DNA of 64,000 nucleotides from CAVUCH01 sp963697705 (GCA_963697705.1 CAVOPA010000003.1:806001-870000), one strand, 5' to 3'. Shown: positions 30,741-39,189, numbered from the stretch's first letter. Notes: generated by a model from the letters alone, not told the origin. Numbers and translations: made by a program.

Positions 30741-33425
30741 ATGCTGTGCGCCCCTGCTGTGGTTCGCGCGTGCGCCTGCGCCGCGGCGATCGGGTCCCTG
30801 TGTGTGCTGGCGCGCGGGCAATCGGTGCCTCCGTCTGGAGACGTTCTGGACGGGTCTGCGACTCGAACCTGGGAGCGCCTCCTGAAGCTGCGCACCACAG
30901 CGAGCCTCCTGCACACCACCGCGCACCCGGACGATGAGCAGGGCGCGATGCTGGCACGGGTGAGCCGCCGCGACGGGGCGCGCACGGCGCTACTGACCCT
31001 CAATCGTGGCGAGGCCGGCGACAACGCACTCGGGCCCGAGCTGTTCGACGGCCTCGGGCTGATCCGGACAGCCGAGCTCGTGGCTGCCGGACGGTATTAC
31101 GGGGTCGACGAGCAGTACTTCACGGCCGTTGCCGACTACGGCTTCTCGAAGCGGCTGGACGAAGCGCTGGAGCACTGGGATCGCGCCGACGTGCTTCGCG
31201 ACATGGTTCGCGTCATCCGCCGCACGCGTCCGCTCGTCGTCGTGTCGCGCTGGCAGGGCAACGAGCGCGATGGACACGGGCAGCACCAGGCAGCGGGCGC
31301 GCTCACGCCAGACGCGGTGCGACTGGCGGGCGACCCGTCAGCGTACCCGGAGCTGCAAAACGAAGGTCTCCGGCCATGGGCGGTTCGGAAGCTGTTCGTC
31401 GGCGGCGTGCGCGAGGCGGAACCGTGGAACGTGCGCCTCGACACCAACGCGTACGATCCGGCGCTTGGCGCGTCGTACAGCCTGCTCGGACGCCTTGGCC
31501 TGAGCATGCAGCGGTCGCAGACGAGCGGGCGTTTCGATCCGTATGCCGCTGGCCAACCGCTCTTCTATCGGCGCGTGCGGCCCGACGTGGCGCCCGAGCA
31601 CGAAGACGGATTTTTCCAGGGCCTCGACATCAGCCTGCCAGGTCTGTACGCGCTGCTCGGCGTGCCAGCGCCTGCCGGGCACGTGGCCGCGCTCGAAGCC
31701 ATCGCTCGGGAGGTCGAGGCGGCACCCGCGGCCTTCGCGATCACCGATCCGTCCGCGTGCGTTCCGCCGCTCGCGCGCGGCCTGGCCGCCGTCCGCCACC
31801 TTCGCGATGCCACGGCGGATCCGGACGCCCGGTTCATCCTCGAGATCAAGGCACGCCAACTGGAAGAGGCACTCGTCTCCGCTGCCGGTCTGGAGCTCGT
31901 GGCGATGGCGGAGCCGCCACGTTCGGCGGGCGATGCACCGAGCCCGTTTGCGCAGCCACCGACGCTCGGGCCCGTAACGCCAGGGCAAACGGTGAGTGTT
32001 CGCGTCGTCGCCACGAACCGCGGACTCGGGGAACTCTCGGTATTACGGCTGGCGGTCACGCATCCCGGCGGGACGCTGATGACCGACGTACCGGCCGATG
32101 TCGCAGCGCTTCATCCGATGGAGCCGCGCGTGCACATGTTCGCCGTCACCATTCCCACGGATGCGCCGCCTACGCGCCCGTACTTCACGCGTGCATCCCC
32201 TGAGGACACGCGTTACGAGCTGCGCGACGCGTCCATGGCGGGACGCGCGGAGGCGCCGCCTCCGTTCACCGCATCTGCCGACGTGCGGATCAGTGGCGTG
32301 CCGCTGACGCTGAGGGTGCCCGTCATGCGGCGTGAGGCGGACCTGCCGTTCGGATACGAGCTCTATCCGCTCGAGATCCTGCCGGCGGTCAGCGTCTCAC
32401 TGCTCCCGCGGTCCGGGATCCTGGTGCGCGGTTCGGGGGGCGCGATCAGTATCGAGGCGCGCGTCACCAATCACGCGGCGCAGCCAACCGCGGGTACCGT
32501 CGCGCTCACGTTGCCCACCGGCTGGACGTCGTCTCCCGAGCGTGAGCCATTCTCGCTTGCAGCGGCTGGCGCAAGCCACTCGACGGTGTTCACGGTGCGG
32601 GTGCCTTCGCTTGCCGCAGAGGCACAGGCCGTCTCCGCGGCTGTCACGGTCGGCGGCCGCGTCTACACGAGTGACATAGAGGCGATCCGGCATCGCGACC
32701 TGCCGGTTCAGTACGTGTATCGCGAAGCCCGCACGGTCGTGCGGGGTGTGGATGTGTCGGTCGTACCCGGATTGAACGTCGGCTACGTCATGGGCGTGGG
32801 CGATGAGGTGCCAGCGGCGATCACACAGCTCGGCGCGACGGTTCACCTGCTGAGCGACGTGGAGCTGGCATCGGGCGATCTGGCGCGCTTCGATACGATC
32901 ATCACAGGCACCCGGGCCTACGCCGTGCGTGCCGATCTCCACGCCCACAACGACCGGCTGCTGGCCTTTGTGAAGGCCGGGGGCAACCTCGTCGTGCTGT
33001 ACAACACGCCCGAGTTCACGCCGGCAACGCTGGCGCCCTTCCCGGCATCGCTGCCGGACGATGCGGAGGAAGTGTGCGAGGAAGGAGCTGCCGTCGAGAT
33101 CCTGACCCAAGCAGACCCGTTGCTGCTGCGGCCGAACCGGATTGGACCCTCTGATTTTGCCGGCTGGATCGAGCAGCGCGGCTCGAAGTTCTTTGCCACC
33201 TGGGACGCGCAGTACACGCCTCTGCTCTCAACCCACGATCGCGGCCAACCGCCGCAACGAGGCGGCATGCTGCACGCGCGGTACGGGAAAGGGCACTACA
33301 CGTACATGGCGTACGCGCTCCACCGGCAACTGCCGGCCGGTGTGCCCGGGGCTTACCGGCTGCTCGCTAATCTAATCTCTTTGGGACGGAGCGACGACCC
33401 CGGTGCTTCCGGGCGGCGGCCGTGA
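30741..33425 (+). CDS. Large secreted PIG-L family protein with C-terminal GATase-like domain
   Basis: The 894-residue product has a signal segment (about 5-27), then a PIG-L/LmbE domain (about 50-280) with TAHPDDEQGAML (AHPDDE at 61-66) and WQGNERDGHGQHQ as zinc-binding motifs. The middle (about 390-640) looks like two immunoglobulin-like beta domains, including a NEW3/CARDB-like stretch (ISIEARVTNHAAQPTAGTVA). The last 230 residues (LNVGYVMGVGDEVPAAITQL, FDTIITGTRAYAVRADLHAH) resemble the class I glutamine-amidotransferase-like/ThuA fold. The family de-N-acetylates amino sugars; the extra domains suggest a polysaccharide substrate. Heptad repeats begin within six bases of the stop. Confidence 0.8.
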   Translation: MLCAPAVVRACACAAAIGSLCVLARGQSVPPSGDVLDGSATRTWERLLKLRTTASLLHTTAHPDDEQGAMLARVSRRDGARTALLTLNRGEAGDNALGPELFDGLGLIRTAELVAAGRYYGVDEQYFTAVADYGFSKRLDEALEHWDRADVLRDMVRVIRRTRPLVVVSRWQGNERDGHGQHQAAGALTPDAVRLAGDPSAYPELQNEGLRPWAVRKLFVGGVREAEPWNVRLDTNAYDPALGASYSLLGRLGLSMQRSQTSGRFDPYAAGQPLFYRRVRPDVAPEHEDGFFQGLDISLPGLYALLGVPAPAGHVAALEAIAREVEAAPAAFAITDPSACVPPLARGLAAVRHLRDATADPDARFILEIKARQLEEALVSAAGLELVAMAEPPRSAGDAPSPFAQPPTLGPVTPGQTVSVRVVATNRGLGELSVLRLAVTHPGGTLMTDVPADVAALHPMEPRVHMFAVTIPTDAPPTRPYFTRASPEDTRYELRDASMAGRAEAPPPFTASADVRISGVPLTLRVPVMRREADLPFGYELYPLEILPAVSVSLLPRSGILVRGSGGAISIEARVTNHAAQPTAGTVALTLPTGWTSSPEREPFSLAAAGASHSTVFTVRVPSLAAEAQAVSAAVTVGGRVYTSDIEAIRHRDLPVQYVYREARTVVRGVDVSVVPGLNVGYVMGVGDEVPAAITQLGATVHLLSDVELASGDLARFDTIITGTRAYAVRADLHAHNDRLLAFVKAGGNLVVLYNTPEFTPATLAPFPASLPDDAEEVCEEGAAVEILTQADPLLLRPNRIGPSDFAGWIEQRGSKFFATWDAQYTPLLSTHDRGQPPQRGGMLHARYGKGHYTYMAYALHRQLPAGVPGAYRLLANLISLGRSDDPGASGRRP

Positions 33426-33430
33426 CAGCC

Positions 33431-33572
33431 GGAATGCACGATGCACAATGCACAATGACAGACGCGGGCACCGTCCTCGACATGAACACCGCGTGTGGCC
33501 GTGTCGAGCATGGTCGTTAGCTTCAGTCGCATCCAGTCTGCCGGCCGTTGTGCATTGTGCCTTGTGCATTAC
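33431..33572. repeat. Inverted heptad element between convergent genes
   Basis: Left arm 33431-33460 (ATGCACA units) and right arm 33548-33572 (TGTGCAT units) are reverse complements at about 21 of 23 positions in their core, with a loop of roughly 90 bases. The element fills the gap between two convergent stop codons (33425 and 33588). The same AATGCACAATGCA word occurs at 30452-30720. Confidence 0.8.
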
Positions 33573-33587
33573 TCGAGCAAGGCCGTG

Positions 33588-34250
33588 TTACCGCTTTCGC
33601 CGAACCGTCTTCGCGGGCGGGGGCGGCGGGGCGGGCTTGTATTCCACCACCACCTGGCTGATCACCGCGACGGGCCGGCCAGGGGCGGTGTAGAGGGCGT
33701 CGCCATCCAGGCGCGACGTGGCGAGCTTCTCACCGAGGATGCTCACGCGGTCGATGTCGGCCGGAATGTCGATCACGATCGACTCGACGCCCGTCGGCGC
33801 GACGGCCTTCACGCCCGCCGTCCCGCTCGCCCCGGGCGCCGAACTCGCGACGATACGGTCGAAGAGATCGGCTTCCTTCCGGAACTCACTCTGAATCACT
33901 GCCCGCGACAGCAGCGTGTTCTCCATGGTCAGGACGCCGACCGTGGCGGTGTAGCGCGTGTACGCGCGACCGGCCTTCTCCTGTTCGGCCGAGTAGGTGT
34001 GCCGGTTGTGCAGGTCGAAATAGATCGTCGCCGGCCCGGTGTGCTTCGGGAGTCGCACGATGATGCCGCCGCTCGGCTCGCGGCCGGAGAGCACATCGCA
34101 GAACGTGCGCCCGGTTCGCACACCAGTGCCGAGGGTCGCGTTGCACGAGATATCGGCTGGCTCGGTACGAAGGACCTCGTGCGGCTTCGGCTTCGGTGGC
34201 AGCTTGCGGGTCTGGGCGAGCGCCGGTGACGCGCAGAGCACGATGGCGAG
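33588..34250 (-). CDS. Secreted protein of unknown function
   Basis: The credible protein begins around a signal peptide (CVCLAIVLCASPALAQ) and continues with KLPPKPKPHEVLRTEPADIS for about 220 residues to a basic proline-rich end (PAPPPPPAKTVRRKR). The longer open frame up to 34778 runs antiphase through folE and is not real. No ATG exists near the signal peptide; GTG at about 34250 is the nearest start but leaves a short n-region, so the start is uncertain or hidden by an indel near 34280. Beta-rich composition is all that can be said. It probably shares a transcript with folE. Confidence 0.55.
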   Translation of the reverse strand, partial: LAIVLCASPALAQTRKLPPKPKPHEVLRTEPADISCNATLGTGVRTGRTFCDVLSGREPSGGIIVRLPKHTGPATIYFDLHNRHTYSAEQEKAGRAYTRYTATVGVLTMENTLLSRAVIQSEFRKEADLFDRIVASSAPGASGTAGVKAVAPTGVESIVIDIPADIDRVSILGEKLATSRLDGDALYTAPGRPVAVISQVVVEYKPAPPPPPAKTVRRKR

Positions 34251-34384
34251 GCACACACACGCGGGCCGCGTGATGACCCGATACGCGTCGGCAACAGGGC
34301 GGCGTGGCGCGGCGCACGATCCGGCGCCGAAAGCACGCTCGCGGTGCCGCCGATCGGCCGTGGCGGGGCCGGCGCGGGGGGGCT

Positions 34385-35002
34385 TCACTCCGAGACGCAC
34401 GTGAGGCTGGAGGCGATCGCGTCCGCGGCCGAGGGCACCGACTGCCGATGCCTGATCAGCTCGAGGAACTCGTTGCGGGTCCGGGCATTGTCGCGGAACG
34501 CGCCCAGCATCGCGCTCGTGACCGCAAACGAGTTCTGCTTCTCGACGCCGCGCATCGACATGCAGAGGTGCGTGCCTTCCATCACGACCGCGACGCCGAG
34601 CGGGTCGATCTTGTCGCGAATGACTTCGGCGATCTGGTGCGTCAGCCGCTCCTGCACCTGGAGGCGCCGCGCGAACACGTCGACGAGGCGCGGAATCTTG
34701 CTGAGCCCGATGACACGCTTCTGCGGAATGTACGCGATGTGACATTTGCCGAAGAACGGCAGGAGGTGGTGCTCGCACAAGCTGTAGAAGTCTATGTCCT
34801 TGACGATCACCATCTCGCTGTAATCGACGGTGAACAGCGCGTTGTTGATGACCGCGTCCACGTCGGCACGGTATCCGCTTGTGAGGAACTGGAGCGCCTT
34901 CTCCACGCGCCGGGGCGTCGCCAGCAGCCCCTCCCGGCCAGGGTCCTCCCCCAGCTCCTCTAGCAGCTGGGTAATCAGCTCTTGCATCCCGTTATTGTAC
35001 AC
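34385..35002 (-). CDS. folE: GTP cyclohydrolase I
   Basis: The 205-residue product carries the family hallmarks: FYSLCEHHLLPFFGKCHIAY (zinc Cys and His residues), VIGLSKIPRLVDVFARRLQVQERLT and EGTHLCMSMRG (second zinc Cys). It converts GTP to 7,8-dihydroneopterin triphosphate for folate or tetrahydrobiopterin. The length is usual. ATG at 34987 (MQELITQLL) is an alternative start. It lies in a minus-strand group downstream of beta-oxidation-type genes, to which it has no obvious metabolic link. Confidence 0.95.
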   Translation of the reverse strand: MYNNGMQELITQLLEELGEDPGREGLLATPRRVEKALQFLTSGYRADVDAVINNALFTVDYSEMVIVKDIDFYSLCEHHLLPFFGKCHIAYIPQKRVIGLSKIPRLVDVFARRLQVQERLTHQIAEVIRDKIDPLGVAVVMEGTHLCMSMRGVEKQNSFAVTSAMLGAFRDNARTRNEFLELIRHRQSVPSAADAIASSLTCVSE

Positions 35003-35060
35003 AGCAAGCGAGGCGGCTCAGCGGGACGCTCGCCACCCTCGAACCCGCCGCATCGTCGCA

Positions 35061-35078
35061 CTGTGCTTTGTGCCTTAC
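35061..35078. repeat. Short heptad array overlapping a stop codon
   Basis: CTGTGCTTTGTGCCTTAC belongs to the GTGCATT word family. Read on the minus strand it contains the TAA stop of the dehydrogenase gene, so the repeat starts inside the gene's end. Confidence 0.6.
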
Positions 35079-35941
35079 GCATAGTCATAGAACCCCTTCC
35101 CCACCTTCTTGCCCACCCGCCCTGCCAGCACCATTCGCTTGAGCAGCGGCGGCGGCGCGTAAGCGGGCTCCCGGAACTCCTCGAACATGATGTTCGCGAT
35201 GTAGTAGGTGGTGTCGAGACCGACGAAATCCAGCAGCGTGAACGGGCCCATCGGGTAGCCGCACCCGAGCTTCATGCCCTTGTCGATGTCGTCGAGGGTG
35301 CCGAGCCCGTTCTCGTAGGCGCGGATCGCGTCGAGCAGGTACGGCACGAGCAGTCGATTGACGATGAAGCCGGGCCGGTCGGGGGCGGTGATGGGTTCCT
35401 TCCCAAGCGACTGTGCGAACGCGAAAAGCGCCTCGTAGGTCGGCTCTGTCGTGCTCAAGCCGCGGACCACTTCGACGAGCTTCATCAGGGGCACGGGATT
35501 GAAGAAGTGCAACCCGCCGAACCGGTCGGGGCGCGTCGTGGCGGCCGCAAGCTCGGTGATGCACAGAGACGAAGTGTTCGACACGATCAGCGTCCCGGCC
35601 CCGACGACTGCTTCGACGGCGGCGTAGGCCTGTCGCTTCGCATCCAGGTTTTCTACGATCGCCTCGATCACGAGATCGCAGCCCGCGAGCGCGTCGAAGC
35701 TGGTAGCGCCAGACAGGTTCGCGAGCGTCGCATCGCGAGCCTCCTCCGTCACCTTCCCCTTCTGGACCCCCTCGTCGAGGAACTTGCGGACGCGGCCGAG
35801 ACCCTTATCGAGTACGCCCTGGTCGACCTCACGCACAACGGTCCGGTAGCCGCTCTGTGCGCACACCTGCGCGATGCCGGCCCCCATCAGGCCGCAGCCG
35901 AGAACTCCGACGGATTGATGGACATGGACGCTGTACCTCAC
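35075..35941 (-). CDS. 3-hydroxyacyl-CoA (3-hydroxybutyryl-CoA) dehydrogenase
   Basis: With GTG 35941 as start the product has 288 residues. GVLGCGLMGAGIAQVCAQSG is the NAD-binding Rossmann motif; SNTSSL, HFFNPVPLMKLVEVV and PGFIVNRLLVPYLLDA mark the catalytic His and the helical dimerisation domain of 3-hydroxyacyl-CoA dehydrogenases. It oxidises 3-hydroxyacyl-CoA to 3-ketoacyl-CoA. The neighbouring thiolases would cleave or form the product. The longer start at 35965 would be encoded by repeat DNA, because the repeat begins one base upstream of the chosen GTG. Confidence 0.9.
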   Translation of the reverse strand: MRYSVHVHQSVGVLGCGLMGAGIAQVCAQSGYRTVVREVDQGVLDKGLGRVRKFLDEGVQKGKVTEEARDATLANLSGATSFDALAGCDLVIEAIVENLDAKRQAYAAVEAVVGAGTLIVSNTSSLCITELAAATTRPDRFGGLHFFNPVPLMKLVEVVRGLSTTEPTYEALFAFAQSLGKEPITAPDRPGFIVNRLLVPYLLDAIRAYENGLGTLDDIDKGMKLGCGYPMGPFTLLDFVGLDTTYYIANIMFEEFREPAYAPPPLLKRMVLAGRVGKKVGKGFYDYA

Positions 35942-36070
35942 GAAAGGCCAAAGGCTAAGGGCCAAAGGCTTAGGGCCAACCGCTGAAGGCCCAAGCGCGA
36001 GTCGGCTCGTGACCGCGAGCTCGCCAAGGGGCCTTTAGCCATTGGCCCTTAGCCATCAGTCCTTAGCCCT
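35942..36070. repeat. Inverted heptad element, GGGCTAA/TTAGCCC word
   Basis: Left arm about 35942-35977 (AAAGGCC, AAAGGCT, AAGGGCC units) and right arm about 36030-36070 (TTAGCCN units) are reverse complements over about 27 bases with three mismatches, separated by a loop of some 50 bases. The right arm includes the TAA stop of the upstream thiolase; the left arm touches the dehydrogenase start codon. Confidence 0.8.
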
Positions 36071-37238
36071 GAACCAGCGCCGCGATCCCCTGCCCGCCGC
36101 CGATACACGCCGCCGCCACGCCGCGATGTGCGCCGCGCCGTCGCATTTCGAGGGCGAGCGTGAGCAGCAGGCGCGTGCCACTCATGCCGAGCGGATGACC
36201 GAGGGCGATGGCGCCGCCGTTGACGTTCACCGCCTCGCGAGGCAGACCCAGCTCCTGTTCGACCGCGAGGTACTGCGCGGCAAAGGCCTCGTTGATCTCG
36301 AACAAATCGATGTCGCCGAGCGTCAGCCCCGTGCGCTCGAGCAGCATCCGTGTAGCCGGTGCCGGCCCCATTCCCATCAGCGTCGGCTCCACCCCCGTCG
36401 TCGCCCAACCCGCGAGCCTGCCGAGCGGCGTGACGCCGAGACGCTCCACCGCCGCGCCCGAAGCCAGGATCAACGCCGCGCCGCCATCGACGATGCCGCT
36501 GGCGTTGCCGGCGGTCACACACCCGTTCTTCGAGAAGGCCGCAGGCAGCTTCGCCAAGACTTCGAGCGTTGTCTGCGGCCGCATGTGATCGTCGCGAGTG
36601 AAAGCTTCGACACCCTTGCGCGATTTCACCTCCACGGCAACGACTTCGTCCGAGAATCGCCCCGCGTCCCAGGCGGCCGCCGCGCGCTGCTGGCTGAGTA
36701 GCGCGTACTCGTCCTGGGCGTTCCGCGAGATGCCGTATTTACCGGCACAATTCTCGGCCGTCACCGCCATGCTGCAGCCGCAATGCGTGTCGGTGAGGGC
36801 CTCCCAGAGCGAATCTTCGAGGGTGCCCTGTCCAAGGCGCAGACCGCCGCGCAGCCCGCGGATCACGTGGGGCGCCTGGCTCATGCTCTCGGCGCCACCG
36901 GTCAGCACGACGTCAGCTTCGCCCAGCAGGATCATCTGCGCACCGCTGATCGCGGCCTGAATGCCAGACCCGCAGAGGCGATTCACGGTGAGCGCAGGCA
37001 CGTCCACCGGCACGCCGGCTTTGAGCCCGATATGGCGCGCACCGTAGATCGCATCCGCGCTCGTTTGCAGCACATTACCGAACACGACGTGGGCGATCTG
37101 ATCCGGGCGAACGCCCGTCCGTGTGAACGCCGCCCGGGCCGCGATGGCGCCGAGGTCGAGCGCGGAGATGTCCTTCAACGCGCCGACATACTCCGCCATC
37201 GGCGTGCGGGCGCCGCCCACTATGAAGACTTCAGTCAT
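36063..37238 (-). CDS. Acetyl-CoA acetyltransferase (thiolase)
   Basis: The 391-residue product has the acyl-enzyme cysteine in LTVNRLCGSGIQAAISGA, the GGAIALGHPLGMSGTR histidine motif and a C-terminal CIGGGQGIA cysteine motif. It catalyses thiolytic cleavage of acetoacetyl-CoA or its reverse condensation. It lies upstream of the 3-hydroxyacyl-CoA dehydrogenase gene on the same strand, a typical pairing. A second thiolase at 39190-40401 is only moderately similar, so they probably have different chain-length preferences. The gene is framed on both sides by heptad arrays. Confidence 0.93.
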   Translation of the reverse strand: MTEVFIVGGARTPMAEYVGALKDISALDLGAIAARAAFTRTGVRPDQIAHVVFGNVLQTSADAIYGARHIGLKAGVPVDVPALTVNRLCGSGIQAAISGAQMILLGEADVVLTGGAESMSQAPHVIRGLRGGLRLGQGTLEDSLWEALTDTHCGCSMAVTAENCAGKYGISRNAQDEYALLSQQRAAAAWDAGRFSDEVVAVEVKSRKGVEAFTRDDHMRPQTTLEVLAKLPAAFSKNGCVTAGNASGIVDGGAALILASGAAVERLGVTPLGRLAGWATTGVEPTLMGMGPAPATRMLLERTGLTLGDIDLFEINEAFAAQYLAVEQELGLPREAVNVNGGAIALGHPLGMSGTRLLLTLALEMRRRGAHRGVAAACIGGGQGIAALVQG

Positions 37239-37407
37239 TCCCGTGATCCGTTATCCGTGATCCGTTGGTTCGTCGATCCGCTGTTCGTCGTCCGTTCCGT
37301 CGTTCCGTCATCCGCTGACCGCGCATTCGCCGCCGTGGGAGAGGCCGACTTGTGAATCGCTCCGGCGATCAGCGTCAACGCGGCGGATACCGGATAACGG
37401 ATAACGT
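37239..37407. repeat. Inverted heptad element, GATCCGT/ACGGATA word
   Basis: Left array 37240-37318 has ATCCGTT, ATCCGTG and CGTTCCG-like units; right arm 37382-37406 has CGGATAA units. ATCCGTTATCCG and CGGATAACGGAT pair. The left part starts one to five bases from the thiolase start and the right part ends two bases before the restored dehydrogenase stop (37409-37411), so the element fills the whole spacer. Confidence 0.8.
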
Positions 37408-37408
37408 G

Positions 37409-38462
37409 TCAACGGGAAGTGATTGCGTCGACAATCGCCTCACCCACCGCAATCGTCCCCCTGCGTACCGCCGATATCAGGCGTGCCGATGCCGTCGTTG
37501 ACCACGTGGCGGACGGCCCGGTCGATCGCAGCCGCTTCGTCAGTCAGACCGAGATGCGCGAGCATCAGGCCGGCGGACAGGATCGCACCCATCGGGTTCG
37601 CCACGTTCCGGCCCGCCAGCGGCGGCGCCGAACCGTGCACCGGCTCGAACATCGAGGTGCGGCCAGGGTGCACGTTCGCCGACGCGGCCATTCCGAGGCC
37701 TCCCTGTAGGGCGGCGCCAAGGTCGGTGATGATGTCGCCGAACAGGTTATTGGTCACGATGACGTCGAACTGCGCCGGCTCGCGCACCATCTGCAGCACC
37801 AGGGCGTCGATGTACTGGTGTGACGCATGGATGTCCGGAAATTCCGGTGCCACGGCGCGGAAGATGCGCTGCCACAGGGCATGCCCGTCGGCCATGGCGT
37901 TGCTCTTGTCGGTCATGCACACGCGCGTGCGGCCGTGCACGCGTGCCCATTCGAACGCATACCGCACGATGCGGTTGACGCCCTTCCACGTATTGACCTC
38001 TTCCTGGATTGCGATCTCGTCCTCGGTGCCAGGCTTCACGCGACCGCCGACGCCAACATACACACCCTCGGTGTTCTCACGGAAGATCGCCATGTCGATG
38101 TCGGCCGGTGTGCGGTCCTTCAGCGGACAGAGCCGCGCGTCGAAGAGCGTGACGGGCCGGTAGTTCACGTACAAATCGAGCTCGAAACGAATCCCGAGCA
38201 GGATGTCGCGCGCGTGCCGGCTGTCGGGCACCCGCGGATCGCCGAGCGCCCCGACGAGCACCGCGTCGAAGTCGTCCCTGAGCATCACGTACCCATTCGC
38301 GGGCACGGTGACGCCGGTCTCGAGGTAGTAGTCGGCGCCCCAAGGGATTTGTTCGATCTCGAACGTGCGCCCGAAGACATCGCCGACACGCCGGATCGCG
38401 CGGAGGGCTTCGGCTACGACCTCTTTGCCTATGCCGTCGCCGGGGATGACCGCCAGCCGCAT
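37409..38462 (-). CDS. Isocitrate/isopropylmalate dehydrogenase family enzyme, C-terminal frameshift
   Basis: ATG 38462 starts MRLAVIPGDGIGKEVV, the usual N-terminus of NAD-dependent decarboxylating beta-hydroxyacid dehydrogenases. DLYVNYRPV, MTDKSNAM (catalytic Lys) and FDVIVTNNLFGDIITDL (metal Asp) follow. As assembled it stops at 37440 after TPDIGGTQGDDCGG. Removing one base from the C5 run at 37452-37456 restores QGTIAVGEAIVDAITSR and a stop at 37409. Isopropylmalate, isocitrate or tartrate could be the substrate; the family motif alone does not decide, and no leuA, leuC or leuD is nearby. An in-frame read-through from the upstream four-helix gene makes it look falsely fused. Confidence 0.85.
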
Positions 38463-38465
38463 GTC

Positions 38466-38500
38466 ATGCAGGATGTCGGATGACGGATGCCGAATGCAAG
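38466..38500. repeat. Heptad array, GGATGCC word, downstream of four-helix gene
   Basis: About five units (AGGATGT, CGGATGA, CGGATGC, CGAATGC) in the orientation opposite to the longer CATCCGG array at 39040-39185. It begins four bases upstream of the dehydrogenase start. Confidence 0.75.
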
Positions 38501-38548
38501 GCTCGTCGATTCTGTCCGCCGGCGCCGAGCACAGAAGCATGTCGGATG

Positions 38549-38566
38549 GCGGGGGCCGGCCCCCGC
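38549..38566. other. Perfect 18-bp GC palindrome after four-helix gene
   Basis: GCGGGGGCCGGCCCCCGC is its own reverse complement. It lies 25 bases past the restored stop of the four-helix gene on its 3' side, where it could act as a terminator or as an element boundary. No T tract follows. Confidence 0.5.
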
Positions 38567-38590
38567 GCCTAGATATTCGACGATCCCGAT

Positions 38591-38963
38591 TCAGCCGCGA
38601 CCTGGGTTGGAGCGCGCGTTGCGCAGAATCACAGTTAGTACCTGACACCAAGCCGTTAGCCTCGCGCAGCAATGGCGTAGCTGCCTCGACGAGCGCCGGC
38701 CGCTTGTTGCTGATCACGCGGAGCCAAAAATACGACTCGCGCGCCTCCTTCAAAGCGATAGCGCCCTTTGCGATGAAATCTGCCTTGCTCTGTCCAGCAG
38801 AGGCCTCCTCGAGGTTCGAGCCTATGCTCGTAGCGGCCTTGAACAATTGCCAGATCAAATGCCGGGTGGTGGCTCGCAGGTCCCGAACGGAATCGCAGAA
38901 ATCGATCACGTCGCAGGCGAAGTTGAACGCACGATCATGAATATCTCGCGGCTTCTGCGTCAC
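38591..38963 (-). CDS. Four-helix-bundle protein (23S rRNA intervening-sequence family), C-terminal frameshift
   Basis: From GTG 38963: VTQKPRDIHDRAFNFACDVI, then the family core SIGSNLEEASAGQSKADFIA and KEARESYFWLRVI. This is the four-helix-bundle family first seen in 23S rRNA intervening sequences and related to the Avd accessory protein of diversity-generating retroelements. After EANGLVS the assembled frame degenerates. Removing one G near 38645 restores VLTVILRNARSNPGRG and a TGA at 38591, giving 123 residues, the usual length. Codon use is less GC-biased than its neighbours (ATA, TTG, TTT, GCT), suggesting transfer. It is enclosed by inverted heptad arrays and interrupts a set of metabolic genes. 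Confidence 0.8.
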
Positions 38964-39039
38964 AGCGGCACGCGCATGCGAAGGCCATGCCTGAGGTCAG
39001 CAATCGTCAAATCGTCCCTGCCGACCTGCAGTGCTATGC

Positions 39040-39185
39040 GCCATCCGCCATCCGCATCCGCCATCCTGCATCCGCCATCCTGGCATCCGGCATCCGTCGC
39101 ATTCGGCATCCGGCATTCGACATCCGGCATTCGACATTCATCGACATCCGACATCCGACATCCGGCATCCGGCATCAGGCATCCG
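39040..39185. repeat. Longest heptad array, GGCATCC word, upstream of four-helix gene
   Basis: About 20 imperfect heptamers (GCCATCC, GGCATCC, GGCATTC, GACATCC) run from 39040 to 39185, five bases from the stop of the second thiolase. The words are the reverse complement of those at 38466-38500, so the two arrays form inverted arms around the four-helix gene. The same word recurs at 56323-56380. Confidence 0.85.
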
Positions 39186-39189
39186 AGAA

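Noticed and set aside
33588..34778. A 396-residue secreted protein
   Set aside because: The N-terminal 170 residues lie out of frame inside folE; only the part from the signal peptide near 34250 is credible.
37440..38963. A single 507-residue reading frame fusing the four-helix protein to the dehydrogenase
   Set aside because: The frame is open only because of a one-base insertion near 38645. Removing it restores the normal four-helix C-terminus and stop, and the dehydrogenase has its own normal ATG at 38462. The linker is encoded by spacer and repeat DNA.
38591..38963. Avd protein of a diversity-generating retroelement
   Set aside because: No reverse transcriptase and no template/variable repeat pair are seen within the window; the receptors nearby differ by indels, not by adenine-directed substitutions.
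39040..39185. Possible CRISPR array
   Set aside because: The unit is 7 bp and contiguous, without spacers of constant length, and no cas genes are present.
38466..39185. A 23S rRNA intervening sequence in place
   Set aside because: The flanks are thiolase and dehydrogenase genes, and no rRNA sequence is recognised in the window.
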